Part shown: positions 9,234-18,878 of the stretch, in pieces
Layout: every line of letters begins with the position of its first letter
Numbering within the stretch: position 1 is the first letter of the stretch
The notes under the pieces: generated by a model
What the model was told of the DNA's origin: nothing
Database searches by the model: none
Seen by the model: the letters and a program-made list of their open reading frames with translations, nothing else
Assembly (NCBI GenBank): GCA_025765615.1
Contig: JAIVFJ010000434.1
Coordinates: 1-42,260 of the forward strand
DNA from: Zopfochytrium polystomum
Lineage: Eukaryota; Chytridiomycota; Chytridiomycetes; Chytridiales; Chytridiaceae
Direction: 5' to 3'
Length of the DNA stretch: 42,260 nt
Translations under genes and position numbers: made by a program

Positions 9234-10413
9234 TGTGAAGCAGGGAGTGGTGGTAAGTCCCGCTGGTGGATCCTTTCTGTTGGATATGCTGTGACTTCCT
9301 CCGGCTCAAGCACAGTGTATGCTTTGAGCGTTTGGTAGAGTTCACGAAATTGTCCCCGTGCTATCCGTAGTTTACGAATTCTTGCAGTTAAAGCGCGGAG
9401 TGTTTTCCAACTGTAAGTGGAAGGACTTGTGGCAATTGATGGTTTTGTTCGTAGTTTACAAAGGTTTGCCTTCAATGCCAGGTAGTCACGTAAACCTGAT
9501 GGCTCTCGTGGTATGATTGGGGGATTTGTTGCCTCCCCTGTTGACTCTGGCAAAGCTAGAATGTCAGGGGAAGTTGAGCGCTCCCTAGGAGGGATTTCCT
9601 GTTCATCAGGTATTGACTCTGGTTCAGAATCAGAAGCGTCGTATAGCATACCCGGCTGTAGATCTCCCCCCTGTGATTCTGCAGGTGGTACATCGTCTTC
9701 TTGTGAGTCAAACAGAGCGTCAGGATGTGTCACATCTGGATCAGTGGACATAGCGGGGGTATGCAACGAGGAGGAAAGATATTGGAAATCCTGAGCTGTG
9801 GGTTGGACTGGTCCCCATTCCTTCAAGCGGGAGTCATGAAGGAACTGTCTCCAGTTCCGCACAATGCCAGGAAAAACATTTTCGTGAAAGGAGACATGGA
9901 AGTGTTCCGATATTCTCTGAGTTTTCAAGTCGTAGACTACTGGAAGAGTGTTTCCTTTATACCCTAAGAATATGCCTGGCGCCCCTTTGTCAGGATGTTT
10001 AAGTGTTCGCTTTTCCTTTGGGATACGGTGGATAACCAAACAGCCAAATGTGCGGATGTGATCAACATTTGGCTTTTCACCGTACCAAGCTTCATAAGGT
10101 GTTTTCTTAGTGTAAGAGTGGTAAACCCTGTTCTTGATGTATGCTGCGTAGCGGACTGCATACACAAAGAAAGAGTGGGGCAATCGTGACTCTAAGAGCA
10201 TGCAGTGTGCCATGTCTTTGAGAGTGTTGACCTGACGTTCTACCAGCCCATTGAATTCCTTGGTGAATGCAGGACTAGGTTCTAAAACAATAGGAGGATG
10301 CCGAGTATTGGCCCAAGTTTTGAATTCTCCATCTTTGAAGATTTCCCCCCTGTCACAGCGCACAGATGTGATATGTTTGCCATGTTGTTGTTCAAACCTT
10401 TCGATCGTAGACC
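9234..10413 (-). mobile_element. 1,180-bp piece of family B integrase fused in frame to family A
   Basis: Collinear, same length and nearly identical to B copy 1 bases 15926-17105, on the opposite strand. It encodes the B integrase from the second catalytic Asp region (R-C-D-R-G-E) through the Glu (G-L-V-E-R-Q-V) and the long acidic/Pro linker to P-P-L-P-A-S. It then reads straight into family A C-D-V-C at 9233, making an open frame of 1009 codons (10474 to 7445, with alternative start). The first ~20 codons of that frame are antisense to the right-arm RT. Differences from copy 1 seen by translation are few (Ala/Thr near the V-x-H-P-D motif and Gln/Trp near the end). The fused protein would lack the first integrase Asp of B, so B-type integrase activity is not expected. 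Confidence 0.9.
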
Positions 10414-11906
10414 ATGGATAAGCAGATGAAAACACTTGACAAATATGGGACGTGGACATTGAAACCACTCCCACCAGGTCGCAAACCTATTGGATCGAAG
10501 TGGCACCTGGAGAGGCGGAAAGACGCAGATGGAAACTTGTTGGAGAGGAAGGCGAGGCTGGTTGGGCGAGGATTCAGCCAGATTTATGGACTTGATTACA
10601 CTGAGACATACTCGCCGACAGCACGAGCACAGACTTTTCGGCTGATGCTTGTACTGGCTCTGGAGTTTGATATGGAAATCCACCAAAGCGATATTTGTGC
10701 AGCTTACTTGAACAGACTCATGGATGAGGAAGTCTATATGGAACAGCCGGATGGATACGAAGTATTTGGGCCAAATGGGGAGAAGCTCAGAAGGCCCTGT
10801 ATGGGACAAAACAGGCCGGGCGGATTTGGTACAAGACCGCTCGCAAGTGGTTGGAGGAGAATGGATTCTGACCATCGAAGCACGACCCTTGCCTCTTCCT
10901 AAAGGGGGAGCTAGGGAATCCAGACTTTATGGCGGTCCTATTGTTTGTAGATGATATGCTGACATTCTATTATGCCTCTGCAAAGGCGAACTTTGAGAAG
11001 TTCTGGACTCACCTGAACGCTACTTTTGAGCTGCGTGATGTGGGCAGGCTGGAGCGCTATATTGGAATCAGTGTGCAACAGGACCGAGAGAAGGGGGAGA
11101 TTCGATTGAGCAACTCATCGAATTTCTACGAGTTCCTGACCAGATTTGGGATGGAGGATGCCAAGGCTATCTCCACCCCAATGGTGCCAGGGCGCGTTCT
11201 GGAGAAGCGTGGTGAAGAGCCACGAACGGAGAAGCCAATGCAAGAATTGGTGGGCTGCTTGAATTTCCCAGCAGTTTGGACTTGACCAGACTTATCGTTT
11301 GCTGTTGGACGGTTAGGCCAAGTTATGGCAAATGCAACAGACAAACACTGGGAGGCAGGTCTAGACGTGCTACGCTACGTCAAGGGAACTGCTGATGTGC
11401 CACTTGTGTTTCGACAGGGCGGCAAGATGGAACTTGTTGGATACTCTGATTCTGACTTTGCCTCAGACAAAGTGTCTGCAAAGTCTGTCTATGGATTTGT
11501 ATTCTTCCTTGGAAACTGTGCTATTAGCTGGAGGAGCAAACGCTCAGCCTCAGTTGCAACGTCGACAACAGTGGCAGAATTGGAGGGCCTCTTGGAGGCC
11601 ACGAAGGAAGTGATTTGGTTGCGCGGACTGTTGGGGGAGATTGGTCTCCCTGATTCAGGGCCAACTACTATCTACGAAGACAACACCTCAGTCATCAAGA
11701 CAGTGACGGGGGACCAGAACCTCGAGCGTACCAAGCACGAAGCAGTGAAGGTCGAATTCGTGCGGGAGAAAGTCCAGCATGAGAAAGTCATTTCTGTTGA
11801 GCACAAGCCGACAATGGAGATGGTTGCGGACATTTTTATCAAGTTGCTGGGACCCTCTGTGTTCAGGAAACATGCAGAAGCATTGGGACTTCGATTTAGT
11901 GGGTAG
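10414..11906 (+). pseudogene. Family A copia RT and RNase H (right copy, broken)
   Basis: Plus-strand mirror of 6441-7933. It starts abruptly at the RT block M-D-K-Q-M-K-T-L-D and carries P-L-P-P-G-R-K-P-I-G-S-K-W, S-D-I-C-A-A-Y-L-N and E-Q-P-D-G-Y. After a frame break near 10795 it has K-Q-A-G-R-I-W-Y-K and a TGA in frame, then L-F-V-D-D-M at 10941-10960, a further frame break near 11285, and RNase H (S-D-S-D-F-A, S-K-R-S-A-S-V-A, Y-E-D-N-T-S) to the stop at 11904-11906. No integrase precedes it. The same breaks occur in the left arm, so it is a passive duplicate rather than an independent insertion. Confidence 0.92.
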
Positions 11907-11928
11907 AAGGGTGTCGCGCATGAGGGGG

Positions 11929-12091
11929 AGTGTGGGAGTTCATGCTTGCACTTCTGTGTTGTCGTTGTCGTTCTGAAAGGACGACTTGTCAGAGAAAAAT
12001 CAATAGAGAAAAAAGTCAAACAACAAATCCACCGACAACGAGATCTCGACACGATCGCATGAGCTCTCACAGAGTTAGCAGCAGCACTCAC
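11929..12091 (+). repeat. Family A 3' LTR, partial (right copy)
   Basis: Begins tgtgggagttcatgcttgc after the polypurine tract gcatgagggggag. It is cut by gypsy G LTR sequence from about 12092. Mirror of 6256-6418. Confidence 0.7.
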
Positions 12092-12162
12092 AACAACAAG
12101 ACAAGTCAGGAAAGCAAAGAAGGTTCCAGAAGGTTCCACAAGGTTCCATGAAGGAATGTTCG
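12092..12162 (-). repeat. Gypsy G LTR scrap
   Basis: acaagacaagtcaggaaagc and the following tandem aaggttcca units match the inverted G LTR at 21500-21560. It ends with gttcg, the complement of the CGAAC target site, directly against the B LTR. Confidence 0.8.
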
Positions 12163-12307
12163 TGTTGAGATTCGACCCACGGGGTACACTACGCCCGTTA
12201 CTGATGATCCCTTTGAGAACTCCATCCAATCACATTGGATGGGGTGTTTGAAGGGCTCAGTAGATTCAATACTTGAATGGGGCGCTCGGAAGGGCTAATC
12301 TGTTCTC

Positions 12308-12313
12308 AATAAA
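12308..12313 (+). promoter_or_regulatory. AATAAA polyadenylation-type signal in B LTR
   Basis: AATAAA sits ~145 bp into the LTR and is repeated in the other B LTRs (near 19099 and 27360). It precedes the TATA box, however, so its use as the 3' end signal of the element's own transcript is uncertain. Confidence 0.35.
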
Positions 12314-12764
12314 AAGAGATAGGCAAAGGCGGCTGTTGTTCTAGCTTTGTTCATCCTACCGGTAGGAACAATGCAATTAGAACATGCACAAAAACGCTCA
12401 AACTACGCACTCTGCACATGTAACACAGCACAGCAAGCATGCAGAAGCAGTGTACCACTGCCCAATGCTCCGGAACTCCACTCTCTGCATCGGAATTCCG
12501 CTTCCTGATCTGGAATTCCAGCTTTCCTGCTGTTCTGTGCAATCTGAGCAATGCAACAGGCATTTAGGAATCAGGGATTGCACCAATCACTGCATTTCTA
12601 AAAGTGAGATAAAAACTGAGCTCACCAGAGATTGCACCAATCATTGGATTTCTAAAAACAAGGAAAAGAGCGGCTTGTTTCCCAAACAAGCTTCCTGATT
12701 TGGAAACAACCAAACCAATTTACAAGCAACTGTTTCTCAAACAAGCTGTAAATTGGTTCCTGGT

Positions 12765-12975
12765 GGTACTCAGCCCAGACAAAGTGCTCAGCCCAAGGTG
12801 GTACTCAGCCCTGGCTGGTACTTAGCCCTGGGTGGTGCACAGCCCAGGCTGGTACTCAGCCCTGGGTGGTGCTCAGCCCAGGCTGGTACTTAGCCCTGGC
12901 TGGTACTCAGCCCTGAGTGATGCCCAGCCCTGGGTGGTACTCAGCCCTGAATGGGTACTTAGCCCAGGATGGGGG
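12765..12975 (+). repeat. Minisatellite in B LTR, ~15-22-bp units
   Basis: Units of the form TGGTACTCAGCCC(T/A)GG recur at least ten times upstream of the TATA box, with variants TTAGCCC, GTGCACAG and GTGCTCAG. Mirror copy at about 5372-5582; shorter version at 19673-19865; same version at 27815-28045. Its position suggests an enhancer-like array of the LTR promoter; that is inference. Confidence 0.85.
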
Positions 12976-13066
12976 TTGGTGCTCAGCCTGTTTTATCTCA
13001 TTTCTGTGGCCTGCTCTGTGCAGCCCACTGCTCTCTCTGTTTTCTGATGGCTCCAACCTGCAGGAG

Positions 13067-13074
13067 TATAAAAG
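13067..13074 (+). promoter_or_regulatory. TATA box of B LTR
   Basis: TATAAAAG within gaGTATAAAAGCagc, ~260 bp before the LTR end. It is conserved at 19943-19950 and 28122-28129, and at 5273-5280 on the minus strand. Confidence 0.7.
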
Positions 13075-13325
13075 CAGCAACCTCTCACAGAGATCAAACA
13101 AGGAATCCAACCCCCTCCTTGCTGCTTTGACAGAATCCAGTGAAAAACAAGCCACTCTCTCTTCCTCCATTTGCTCTCTCTTCCATCTCTGCCCACTCAC
13201 TCCTCTCTCCTCTCTACATCCTCTCACTCCTCTCCCTTTTCCATCATCACTGCTCTCTCTCTCTCTCTCTCTCTCTTCATCCCCACACACACCAAGTCCC
13301 TCCAGTCCTGGGTGGGATTTCATCA

Positions 13326-13538
13326 CAAAGCTACCTACAAGCCGTCGGCCACACTCGTACGCTCGAACAGGGCCCTGCTGCTCTTACAAGAAAAGGGTTT
13401 CTGACTCTAAACAAGACCAACCTGTCTGTGAGCACCGGCTCACCAGCTACTTTAAGGCAACAAAGGGCTCTTGGCTCTCTACAAGAAAAGGGCTACCGCT
13501 CTAAACAAGTCCACTGGTCCACCAAGCCGCTACCTAGC
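13326..13538 (+). other. B leader between LTR and gag, with a repeated 30-base motif
   Basis: Untranslated leader. A ~30-base phrase beginning acaagaaaaggg and ending ctctaaacaag occurs at 13386-13415 and again at 13481-13509, and both copies also occur in B copy 2. The usual primer-binding site (complement of a tRNA 3' end, starting TGG) is not visible after the LTR; the sequence there is caaagctacctacaag. The reading frame of gag is open through the leader back into the LTR in both copies, but it has no ATG before 13539. Confidence 0.6.
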
Positions 13539-15503
13539 ATGTCTTCTTCGACCCCCAAGGCTGTCCGCTTCTCTTCTTACGGCTACCAGGCTTGGGAACT
13601 GCATGTGGAAGAAGTCATCAAGCCGGTCATGGCATACAATCTTGTTGCCAGCTTCCTCAAGCCTGATTACTTCGGTACGTTCAACGAGCACTGCACCAAG
13701 GTCGGCATCGGTGCTGCTCCTCCCAGTATTGGTTCTCCCCCTGAATCCTCTGCAACGGCGGAGGCCAAGGCTGCGTACAGTGAGATGTACCGTCTGCACC
13801 ACGCTGCCCTTGACAAGTACCACACTGGTATACGCCAAGAACACAAGACCTACAGGGAGCTTGAGGCCCAACACGACAAGGCGGTTGCTACCCTCGACTC
13901 CTGCTCGCGCATCGAGGATGTGCGCTCCATGAATGCAGCAAACATCACCAACTGCGCTGATCGGTACAAGTGGCTCAATGACAAGTACGCCCTGCAGGAC
14001 CACACTGGTTCACAGCAGGACAAGTGGCTTGCGACTTACAGTCGTTTGGCAAAACCCAGAGACTCTGGTCCGGCAGTCCAGGAGTGGTACACCACTCTGA
14101 CCACACTGGTCACGGATTGGCCAAAGCATTTCAAATGTACTGCCACCACTTGCAGGGGTGTGACAAACATCCTGCGTTCTGCCATCATCCACAAAGCAAG
14201 GGAAACGCTGCCTGGACATGAAATCTTCTCTGGCGTTCGTCAAAATCTTCTCAAGGGGCTGTCAGGCTACGCCAACACCAGCGATCTCGTCAAGGAGTTG
14301 ACAAACTGCCACACGCTGTACCAGCAAAGCAAAGAGAAGAACAGCAGACACTCTGCTCACCACGGCACTTCTGAGATGGAAACAGCTGCTTCAGCAAAGA
14401 CCTCAGTGGCAACCAAGAAGCGCAAGATCGGTGAGGCACTCAACGGCAAGCCTACTTGTGACCTTCATGGAATCTGGGTCTCACACTCTCGCGAGGAATG
14501 CCTCAAGTTCCCTCACGGGAAGTCAGAGCCACCTCGCCCTGCAAAGAAGGCCAAGGGCAAGCAGCCTGCACACGCCAAAGAAGCCAAGGCCACGCCAGCT
14601 GATTCCAAGAAAGCTACTGAGACTGCCAAGATTGCACGTGAGGTGGCTGCTAAAGAACACCACCAAGCCTCTTGCGCAGCCTCTGAGGATTCTCCTCCCC
14701 ACAAATGCTACAGGATGGATACTCCACCACCGCCTACTGAAGCAGAAGACGTCGAAATGTTGGAGTTCAGTACTGAGGGTGCTGCGCGCCTTGCAGACAC
14801 ATCAGCTCTAGACGACTTTCTTTCAGTAGAAAGGGCACTTGCGGCACGGGAGTTTGAAATTGGAACATGCCAGGCCGTTGAGGTGGAGGAGGAATTTGAA
14901 GTGGAACTCACAGTTACACTTCTTGACGGCAGAATGGATCCAGACTGGATCACTGACAACATTGTCTCAAACGTCGGCTACAAAGTGATGTACGAATCTG
15001 GACGTTTCCTCTACCGCAACGTCACCTACCGCCGCATCTATGAGACTGCGCTGATGGCAAGACTTGCTGGCGGCAACCCACACCAGGTCATCCTTGACTC
15101 TGGGGCTTCCAGGACAATGTCGCCTTGTGAAGAGCACTTCACAAACTTGCGGCCCACCTCCCAGCAGATCAAAACAGCTGACAGCTTTGCAACTGCCACT
15201 GGAGTGGGCGACTTCACCCTGTTTGTTAACGGAAGAGCTCTCGTCATGAGGAACTCGCTCTATGTGCCAGAGTTCTCAGACACTCTACTCTCGGTTCAGC
15301 AAATCGTGCGGCAGACAGGTCACAACGTGACTTTCACAGCAGAAATTGCATCCTCAGGTACATGGTTCAGACTTTACCATTGCTCACAGGGACACAGGGA
15401 ATGTCTATGTTGTGGACCCTTCTCTTCTGACAGGACATACTGGTCTCGACAGGGCAGAACTTGGAAGGGACGCGCCGACTCCTTCGGGGGACGCCCCAGG
15501 TGA
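13539..15503 (+). pseudogene. Copia B gag-protease (copy 1), frame broken near 15344
   Basis: Starts at the ATG of M-S-S-S-T-P-K-A-V-R-F. Gag-like helical region ~1-300; then a C-x-x-H-G...S-H-S-x-E-E-C cysteine/histidine motif (14455-14500) of the kind that replaces the zinc knuckle in some copia gags; a Lys/Ala-rich stretch; and an acidic stretch. The aspartic protease motif I-L-D-S-G-A-S-R-T (about 15090-15115) is followed by the Ile/Val-rich protease body. The frame should continue into integrase, but relative to copy 2 there are 8 bases missing at about 15344. The last ~53 codons to the stop at 15503 are therefore out of frame, and integrase-RT continues in another frame. Everything before the break looks intact. 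Confidence 0.88.
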
Positions 15504-18500
15504 GTCGCAACAGCAAACTGCTCCTTTGCAAACTGCAACTCCAACTTTAAGTCAAACTGACCCAGACCCTTTACCAAACCCTCAGAACATTGAAGCAGTC
15601 CGAGCTCTTCACAAGAAATTTGGTCATCTGTCTGTATCTTCTTTGAAGCGTACTTGGTCAAATCTGAATAAAGTTGGTCATTCATTTTTCCTCATTCATG
15701 ACATTCCCTGCGTGACATGTGATGTTGGGAAATTGAAAGCTTCGCCTATCCACTCCACTTCCAGACCAAACACCACACTGCTTGGTCGTTTACACACTGA
15801 TGCTGTCCCACTGCCCGCACGTGGACACCATGGTGAAAAACATTGGCAACTGGTTGTGGAAGAGTCAACCCGTTGGCTTGACATTGAGTTCCTCAACTCT
15901 TTGTCCGACGCGCCCACAAGATTCCGGTCTACGATCGAAAGGTTTGAACAACAACATGGCAAACATATCACATCTGTGCGCTGTGACAGGGGGGAAATCT
16001 TCAAAGATGGAGAATTCAAAACTTGGGCCAATACTCGGCATCCTCCTATTGTTTTAGAACCTAGTCCTGCATTCACCAAGGAATTCAATGGGCTGGTAGA
16101 ACGTCAGGTCAACACTCTCAAAGACATGGCACACTGCATGCTCTTAGAGTCACGATTGCCCCACTCTTTCTTTGTGTATGCAGTCCGCTACGCAGCATAC
16201 ATCAAGAACAGGGTTTACCACTCTTACACTAAGAAAACACCTTATGAAGCTTGGTACGGTGAAAAGCCAAATGTTGATCACATCCGCACCTTTGGCTGTT
16301 TGGTTATCCACCGTATCCCAAAGGAAAAGCGAACACTTAAACATCCTGACAAAGGGGCGCCAGGCATATTCTTAGGGTATAAAGGAAACACTCTTCCAGT
16401 AGTCTACGACTTGAAAACTCAGAGAATATCGGAACACTTCCATGTCTCCTTTCACGAAAATGTTTTTCCTGGCATTGTGCGGAACTGGAGACAGTTCCTT
16501 CATGACTCCCGCTTGAAGGAATGGGGACCAGTCCAACCCACAGCTCAGGATTTCCAATATCTTTCCTCCTCGTTGCATACCCCCGCTATGTCCACTGATC
16601 CAGATGTGGCACATCCTGACGCTCTGTTTGACTCACAAGAAGACGATGTACCACCTGCAGAATCACAGGGGGGAGATCTACAGCCGGGTATGCTATACGA
16701 CGCTTCTGATTCTGAACCAGAGTCAATACCTGATGAACAGGAAATCCCTCCAAGGGAGCGCTCAACTTCCCCTGACATTCTAGCTTTGCCAGAGTCAACA
16801 GGGGAGGCAACAAATCCCCCAATCATACCACGAGAGCCATCAGGTTTACGTGACTACCTGGCATTGAAGGCAAACCTTTGTAAACTACGAACAAAACCAT
16901 CAATTGCCACAAGTCCTTCCACTTACAGTCAGAAAACACTCCGCGCTTTAACTGCAAGAATTCGTAAACTACGGATAGCACGGGGACAATTTCGTGAACT
17001 CTACCAAACGCTCAAAGCATACACTGTGCTTGAGCCGGAGGAAGTCACAGCATATCCAACAGAAAGGATCCACCAGCGGGACCTACCACCACTCCCTGCT
17101 TCACATAAAGAGGCCATGCGTTCTCCTTTTGCAAAGTATTGGAAGGCAGCTCAACTCTCAGAGATCAATTCGATCACATCAAAGCATGTCTGGGACTTAG
17201 TGGCTCGACCTAAAGGGCGTAAGATACTCAAGCCCAAATGGGTTTTTGCCTACAAGTTTGACAGTGAAGGGTACCTTGAACGCTTCAAGGCTCGCCTTGT
17301 CGGCCGGGGTTACACTCAGATCTTTGGTCAGGACTACAATGAGACCTTCTCCCCTGTCGTCCGCAGCTCCTCCATAAGGGCAATCCTTGCTATCTCGTTG
17401 CTGTTTGACCTCATACTTGCAGGCCTTGATGTCGAAACCGCATACTTGAACGCCAAACTGGACATTGAAAACTTCATGGAACAACCAGAAGGCTTTGAGA
17501 TACGTGGTGCAGACGGGATACTTCTTGTCTGTTTACTCAGGAAGAGTCTGTACGGACTGCACCAGTCTGGTCGACAGTGGTACAAAACAATCCGCGACTT
17601 CCTAGTAGAAATTGGATTTACGCAATTGAAGACTGACCACTGTGTCTTTGTGCAAAGGCACCCTGATGGAAAGGTCAAGACCATCATCACTCTATACGTA
17701 GATGACATCCTCATCTTCAGTCACACTGAAGAAGAAATTGCCAAAATTCTTTCTCTGATCAAATCAAAGTTCAAAATCCGCGAGGACCTCAACCCAAAAG
17801 TTGCTGTTGGCATCCAAGTTGAGAAAATCAAAGATGGAATCTTTATTGGACAGAAAAACTACACACAGCATGTCTTGGAGGAAGCAAACTACTGGTGTGA
17901 CGATGAAGACTTACCTGTCAAAATCAAAGCAACTCCCATGTCCACGACATGGATACACGATGTGGACTCTGGAAAACTTCCACAAAAAGAGTCGGAATAC
18001 TTCCGAAGCACACTCATGCAACTTGCTTACCTTGCAAACTTGACGCGCCCTGACATTGCGTATGCTGTGAATACACTTGCGCAATACCAGTCTGCTCCAA
18101 CCCATTCAGATTCCCTTGCGCTTGACAGATTGCTGCGATATGTCCGCGCTACCTGGGATCATGGACTTTTCTACCAAAAGGGAGACTCCCAGATGACATG
18201 CATCACCAATGCAACGCTCCCAGAGGTAGAGAAAGCTGCGGGTATTTCTTACCCAGAGTGGGATGAACCACATGGCTACGCTGATGCCAGCTATGCTGAA
18301 GAGGATGGACGCAAGTCGAGGTCAGGGCATGTGTTCATGCTTTGCGGGGGTGCTATTACATGGTACAGCAAGAAACAATCAGTTGTCGCTTTGTCCTCAA
18401 CTGAGGCGGAATACTTCTCCCTTACTGAGGCCATCAAAGAGGCAATCTGGCTACGAATGCTCTTTCAGGAGCTGGGTATGGATTTAAATAAGCCCACTAC

Positions 18501-18789
18501 TGTTTATGAAGACAATCGTTCAACCATAGCTATTGCTATGAATCCAATACACCATGGCCGGGTCAAACACTTTGACGTGAGGTTGCATTTCATACGGGAC
18601 CACTTGGAGAGAAAGGAGGTTCAACTCATTCATTGCCCAACGGACATGATGATTGCCGACCTTCTCACCAAAGCTCTTCCCGCAGCTCAACATGCAAAGC
18701 TTGCATCACTGATGGGAATTTGCAGTCTCGCCGACCTCCAAGGTGTAAGCGTGGTGCCCACGCTCAAATCAGCACAACGCTTAGTCTAA
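15346..18789 (+). CDS. Copia B integrase - reverse transcriptase - RNase H (copy 1)
   Basis: An open frame of 1,147 codons; the first codon is TTG because this is the downstream part of a broken gag-pol, not an independent gene. In order: pre-integrase zinc H...H...C-x-x-C (about residues 90-125); integrase core with T-D near 15800, R-C-D-R-G-E (~211) and G-L-V-E-R-Q-V (~249); a long acidic/Pro linker (~400-580); RT from K-P-K-W-V-F-A-Y-K through F-K-A-R-L-V-G-R-G-Y-T-Q, L-D-V-E-T-A-Y-L-N-A and the catalytic L-Y-V-D-D-I-L (~784); and RNase H with Y-A-D-A-S-Y-A, S-S-T-E-A-E-Y and Y-E-D-N-R-S (~960-1100). It ends in the typical D-L-L-T-K-A-L-P. All catalytic motifs are present. It sits between LTRs at 12163 and 18954. 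Bases 15926-17105 are the same segment copied into the spacer of the inverted repeat. Confidence 0.95.
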   Translation: MHPQVHGSDFTIAHRDTGNVYVVDPSLLTGHTGLDRAELGRDAPTPSGDAPGESQQQTAPLQTATPTLSQTDPDPLPNPQNIEAVRALHKKFGHLSVSSLKRTWSNLNKVGHSFFLIHDIPCVTCDVGKLKASPIHSTSRPNTTLLGRLHTDAVPLPARGHHGEKHWQLVVEESTRWLDIEFLNSLSDAPTRFRSTIERFEQQHGKHITSVRCDRGEIFKDGEFKTWANTRHPPIVLEPSPAFTKEFNGLVERQVNTLKDMAHCMLLESRLPHSFFVYAVRYAAYIKNRVYHSYTKKTPYEAWYGEKPNVDHIRTFGCLVIHRIPKEKRTLKHPDKGAPGIFLGYKGNTLPVVYDLKTQRISEHFHVSFHENVFPGIVRNWRQFLHDSRLKEWGPVQPTAQDFQYLSSSLHTPAMSTDPDVAHPDALFDSQEDDVPPAESQGGDLQPGMLYDASDSEPESIPDEQEIPPRERSTSPDILALPESTGEATNPPIIPREPSGLRDYLALKANLCKLRTKPSIATSPSTYSQKTLRALTARIRKLRIARGQFRELYQTLKAYTVLEPEEVTAYPTERIHQRDLPPLPASHKEAMRSPFAKYWKAAQLSEINSITSKHVWDLVARPKGRKILKPKWVFAYKFDSEGYLERFKARLVGRGYTQIFGQDYNETFSPVVRSSSIRAILAISLLFDLILAGLDVETAYLNAKLDIENFMEQPEGFEIRGADGILLVCLLRKSLYGLHQSGRQWYKTIRDFLVEIGFTQLKTDHCVFVQRHPDGKVKTIITLYVDDILIFSHTEEEIAKILSLIKSKFKIREDLNPKVAVGIQVEKIKDGIFIGQKNYTQHVLEEANYWCDDEDLPVKIKATPMSTTWIHDVDSGKLPQKESEYFRSTLMQLAYLANLTRPDIAYAVNTLAQYQSAPTHSDSLALDRLLRYVRATWDHGLFYQKGDSQMTCITNATLPEVEKAAGISYPEWDEPHGYADASYAEEDGRKSRSGHVFMLCGGAITWYSKKQSVVALSSTEAEYFSLTEAIKEAIWLRMLFQELGMDLNKPTTVYEDNRSTIAIAMNPIHHGRVKHFDVRLHFIRDHLERKEVQLIHCPTDMMIADLLTKALPAAQHAKLASLMGICSLADLQGVSVVPTLKSAQRLV

Positions 18790-18811
18790 AGGCTCTCTCT
18801 GGCTTCTCCAG

Positions 18812-18849
18812 CTACACTTGTGGGTTCATGCAGGTTTTCACAAGTGTAG
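18812..18849 (+). other. Perfect 11-bp hairpin after B pol stop
   Basis: ctacacttgtg (18812-18822) pairs with cacaagtgtag (18839-18849) around a 16-base loop, 23 bases after the stop codon. It could structure the 3' end of the element RNA. It cannot be compared with copy 2, which is truncated earlier. Confidence 0.7.
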
Positions 18850-18861
18850 GGGGGTGCATGG

Positions 18862-18878
18862 GTGGGTTCGAGTCCCAC
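18862..18878 (+). other. tRNA T-arm-like sequence (GTGGG TTCGAGT CCCAC)
   Basis: A perfect 5-bp stem with a 7-base TTCGAGT loop, the form of a tRNA T-arm and pol III B box. No matching acceptor stem or A box is evident upstream, so it is not annotated as a tRNA gene. It lies between B pol and the 3' LTR. Confidence 0.5.

Larger units (their letters stand above)
10414..13325. repeat. Right arm of 2,912-bp inverted repeat
   Basis: Mirror of 5022-7933. The inner junction at 10413/10414 joins B integrase (minus) to A RT (plus) with no obvious shared bases: the base before ATGG is c here and t in the left arm. The outer end at 13325 is the exact end of the B LTR, after which B internal sequence follows. 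Confidence 0.95.
12163..13325 (+). repeat. Copia B 5' LTR (copy 1)
   Basis: 1,163 bp with TG...CA ends. It contains, in order: AATAAA (12308-12313), EcoRI-site-bearing GGAATTCC units (12490-12525), a minisatellite of TGGTACTCAGCCC-like units (12765-12975), a TATA box (13067-13074) and a (CT)n run near 13254-13276. It is identical to the left solo LTR, and its minisatellite matches B copy 2's LTR rather than its own 3' LTR. A 5' LTR normally starts identical to its 3' partner, so this pair is probably not original. Confidence 0.93.

Noticed and set aside
10282..10875. 197-codon minus-strand frame starting in the right arm
   Set aside because: Antisense shadow of the RT and of the B integrase piece.
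13140..13538. gag start inside the B LTR (frame open from 13140)
   Set aside because: The frame there begins at GTG and has no ATG until 13539; the Leu/Ser-rich part is just the translated CT repeat, and it differs between copies.
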